From: Cristatella mucedo
Lineage: Eukaryota; Bryozoa; Phylactolaemata; Cristatellidae
Direction of reading: 5' to 3'
DNA length: 64,000 nucleotides
Assembly (NCBI GenBank): GCA_009760855.2
Contig: WPIO01000012.1
Coordinates: 4,978,001 to 5,042,000, forward strand
Shown: positions 36,336 through 64,000 of the stretch, piece by piece
How the letters are laid out: each line of letters begins with the position of its first letter
Numbering within the stretch: the stretch's first letter is position 1
Made by a program: the position numbers and the translations under genes
The notes under the pieces: model-generated
Seen by the model: the letters and a program-made list of their open reading frames with translations, nothing else
Database searches by the model: none
Told to the model about the DNA's origin: nothing

Positions 36336-37081
36336 TCAGCTTCTAGCTTCACAGTCGCATGACAGACATTTCTGCCGATCAGGTTTTACGTAGGCCAGCA
36401 TAAAGTACGACTGCTGTAGTTATATTGGCACTTGGTCCAACACTTTGTCTTGATAGCTATGATAACCAAAAAGCTCTTAGGCATATGCTTTAGAAACACG
36501 TGGACAAGGTAAAGACAGGTAAACATTCAGGGCTGTGTTAATTGGGGTTTCCTCAATACATATTCACTCGTTCTAGTAGCATGCTGATGATATTTCGCAG
36601 GGAACCGTGTCTCGGTAAATAGAATGGGAGGTGCTATATTGCCCACATTAGGTCTAAGGTTGTTTTTCTAGAGCCCTAAGATGGATCCCACAAGCTAAGC
36701 TGTGGACAAGGGGTAACATGTCTCTCATTCTTCACCATTCCGTGTGATCCTGCACACCAGCAAAGCTGGAGCTGTATCAGAGAACAAGCCTGCTTGGACG
36801 TCCTTTGGAATCTATAGAATGGCGACATTCACAATCAAAGAAGTCAACAAGAACAAATGCTTACACGATTATATTAAAAATAGCTGAAACAAAGCAGATA
36901 CAAAGTTCGTCCAAATATACCGATAAGCGTATCATAGACAGCCCTGTACAAAATACGAATTGAAATATAATTGCAATTTCGAACGGCGAAATGCTCAGTG
37001 ACCTGTGGCAAATGCAGCTCGGCTCCAGATTCGGTCTGCATCCAAAACCTTAATCGTGCCTACTGCTAGGCTTATTCGCCC
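36336..37081. other. 3' flank of copy B
   Basis: The 3' UTR and polyadenylation site of copy B should be here (minus strand, below 37082). I saw no canonical AATAAA in that orientation close to the stop; a variant signal or a more distal site is possible. Confidence 0.35.

Positions 37082-64000
<26,919 letters not shown>

Overview
The window is eukaryotic: introns with consensus GT-AG borders, tRNA-derived SINEs, many 5'-truncated LINEs of the L2/CR1 type, and long microsatellites. The protein families and repeat types point to a metazoan, most likely an invertebrate. The phylum cannot be fixed from sequence alone. A SPIN-like hAT element (2307-2488) would suit a lineage that has received this horizontally transferred transposon; from memory, pond snail, planarian and triatomine bug are among the reported invertebrate hosts.

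The main content is two tandem paralogues on the minus strand. Both encode PARP14-like mono-ADP-ribosyltransferases with KH-like repeats, macro domain 1, a low-complexity linker, macro domain 2, a KH-like segment, a WWE domain and a PARP catalytic domain. Copy A occupies about 18078 down to 972; its start exon is inside the window and its last exon lies off the left edge. Copy B occupies 64000 down to 37082; its 5' exons lie off the right edge and its terminal catalytic exon with stop is inside. I resolved 12 exons of A and 11 of B. Exon lengths and intron phases agree almost perfectly between copies, and introns remain alignable, so the duplication is moderately recent.

Copy A is open from ATG to the window edge (1302 codons). 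Copy B differs in its 5' half. It has two single-base losses in macro domain 1. Its linker exon has grown from 690 bp to about 5.2 kb, through a 27-bp minisatellite of roughly 125 units that is itself split by an L2 insertion. The eight exons of B downstream of this array are intact in frame and splice sites.

The region 18.1-37.1 kb is intergenic, between the 5' end of A and the 3' end of B. It holds SINEs, LINE relics, a CpG-dense block (28.9-30.3 kb), a 420-bp GT array flanked by diverged direct repeats, and stretches where nothing is recognised. Comparing A and B also gives empty sites for several transposons (SPIN-like hAT, two SINEs, three L2 copies), which orders their insertion after the duplication.

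Together the two genes would write (PARP domain) and bind or possibly remove (macro domains) ADP-ribose. In vertebrates this family acts in innate immune and interferon-linked regulation. That role here is an inference from family membership.
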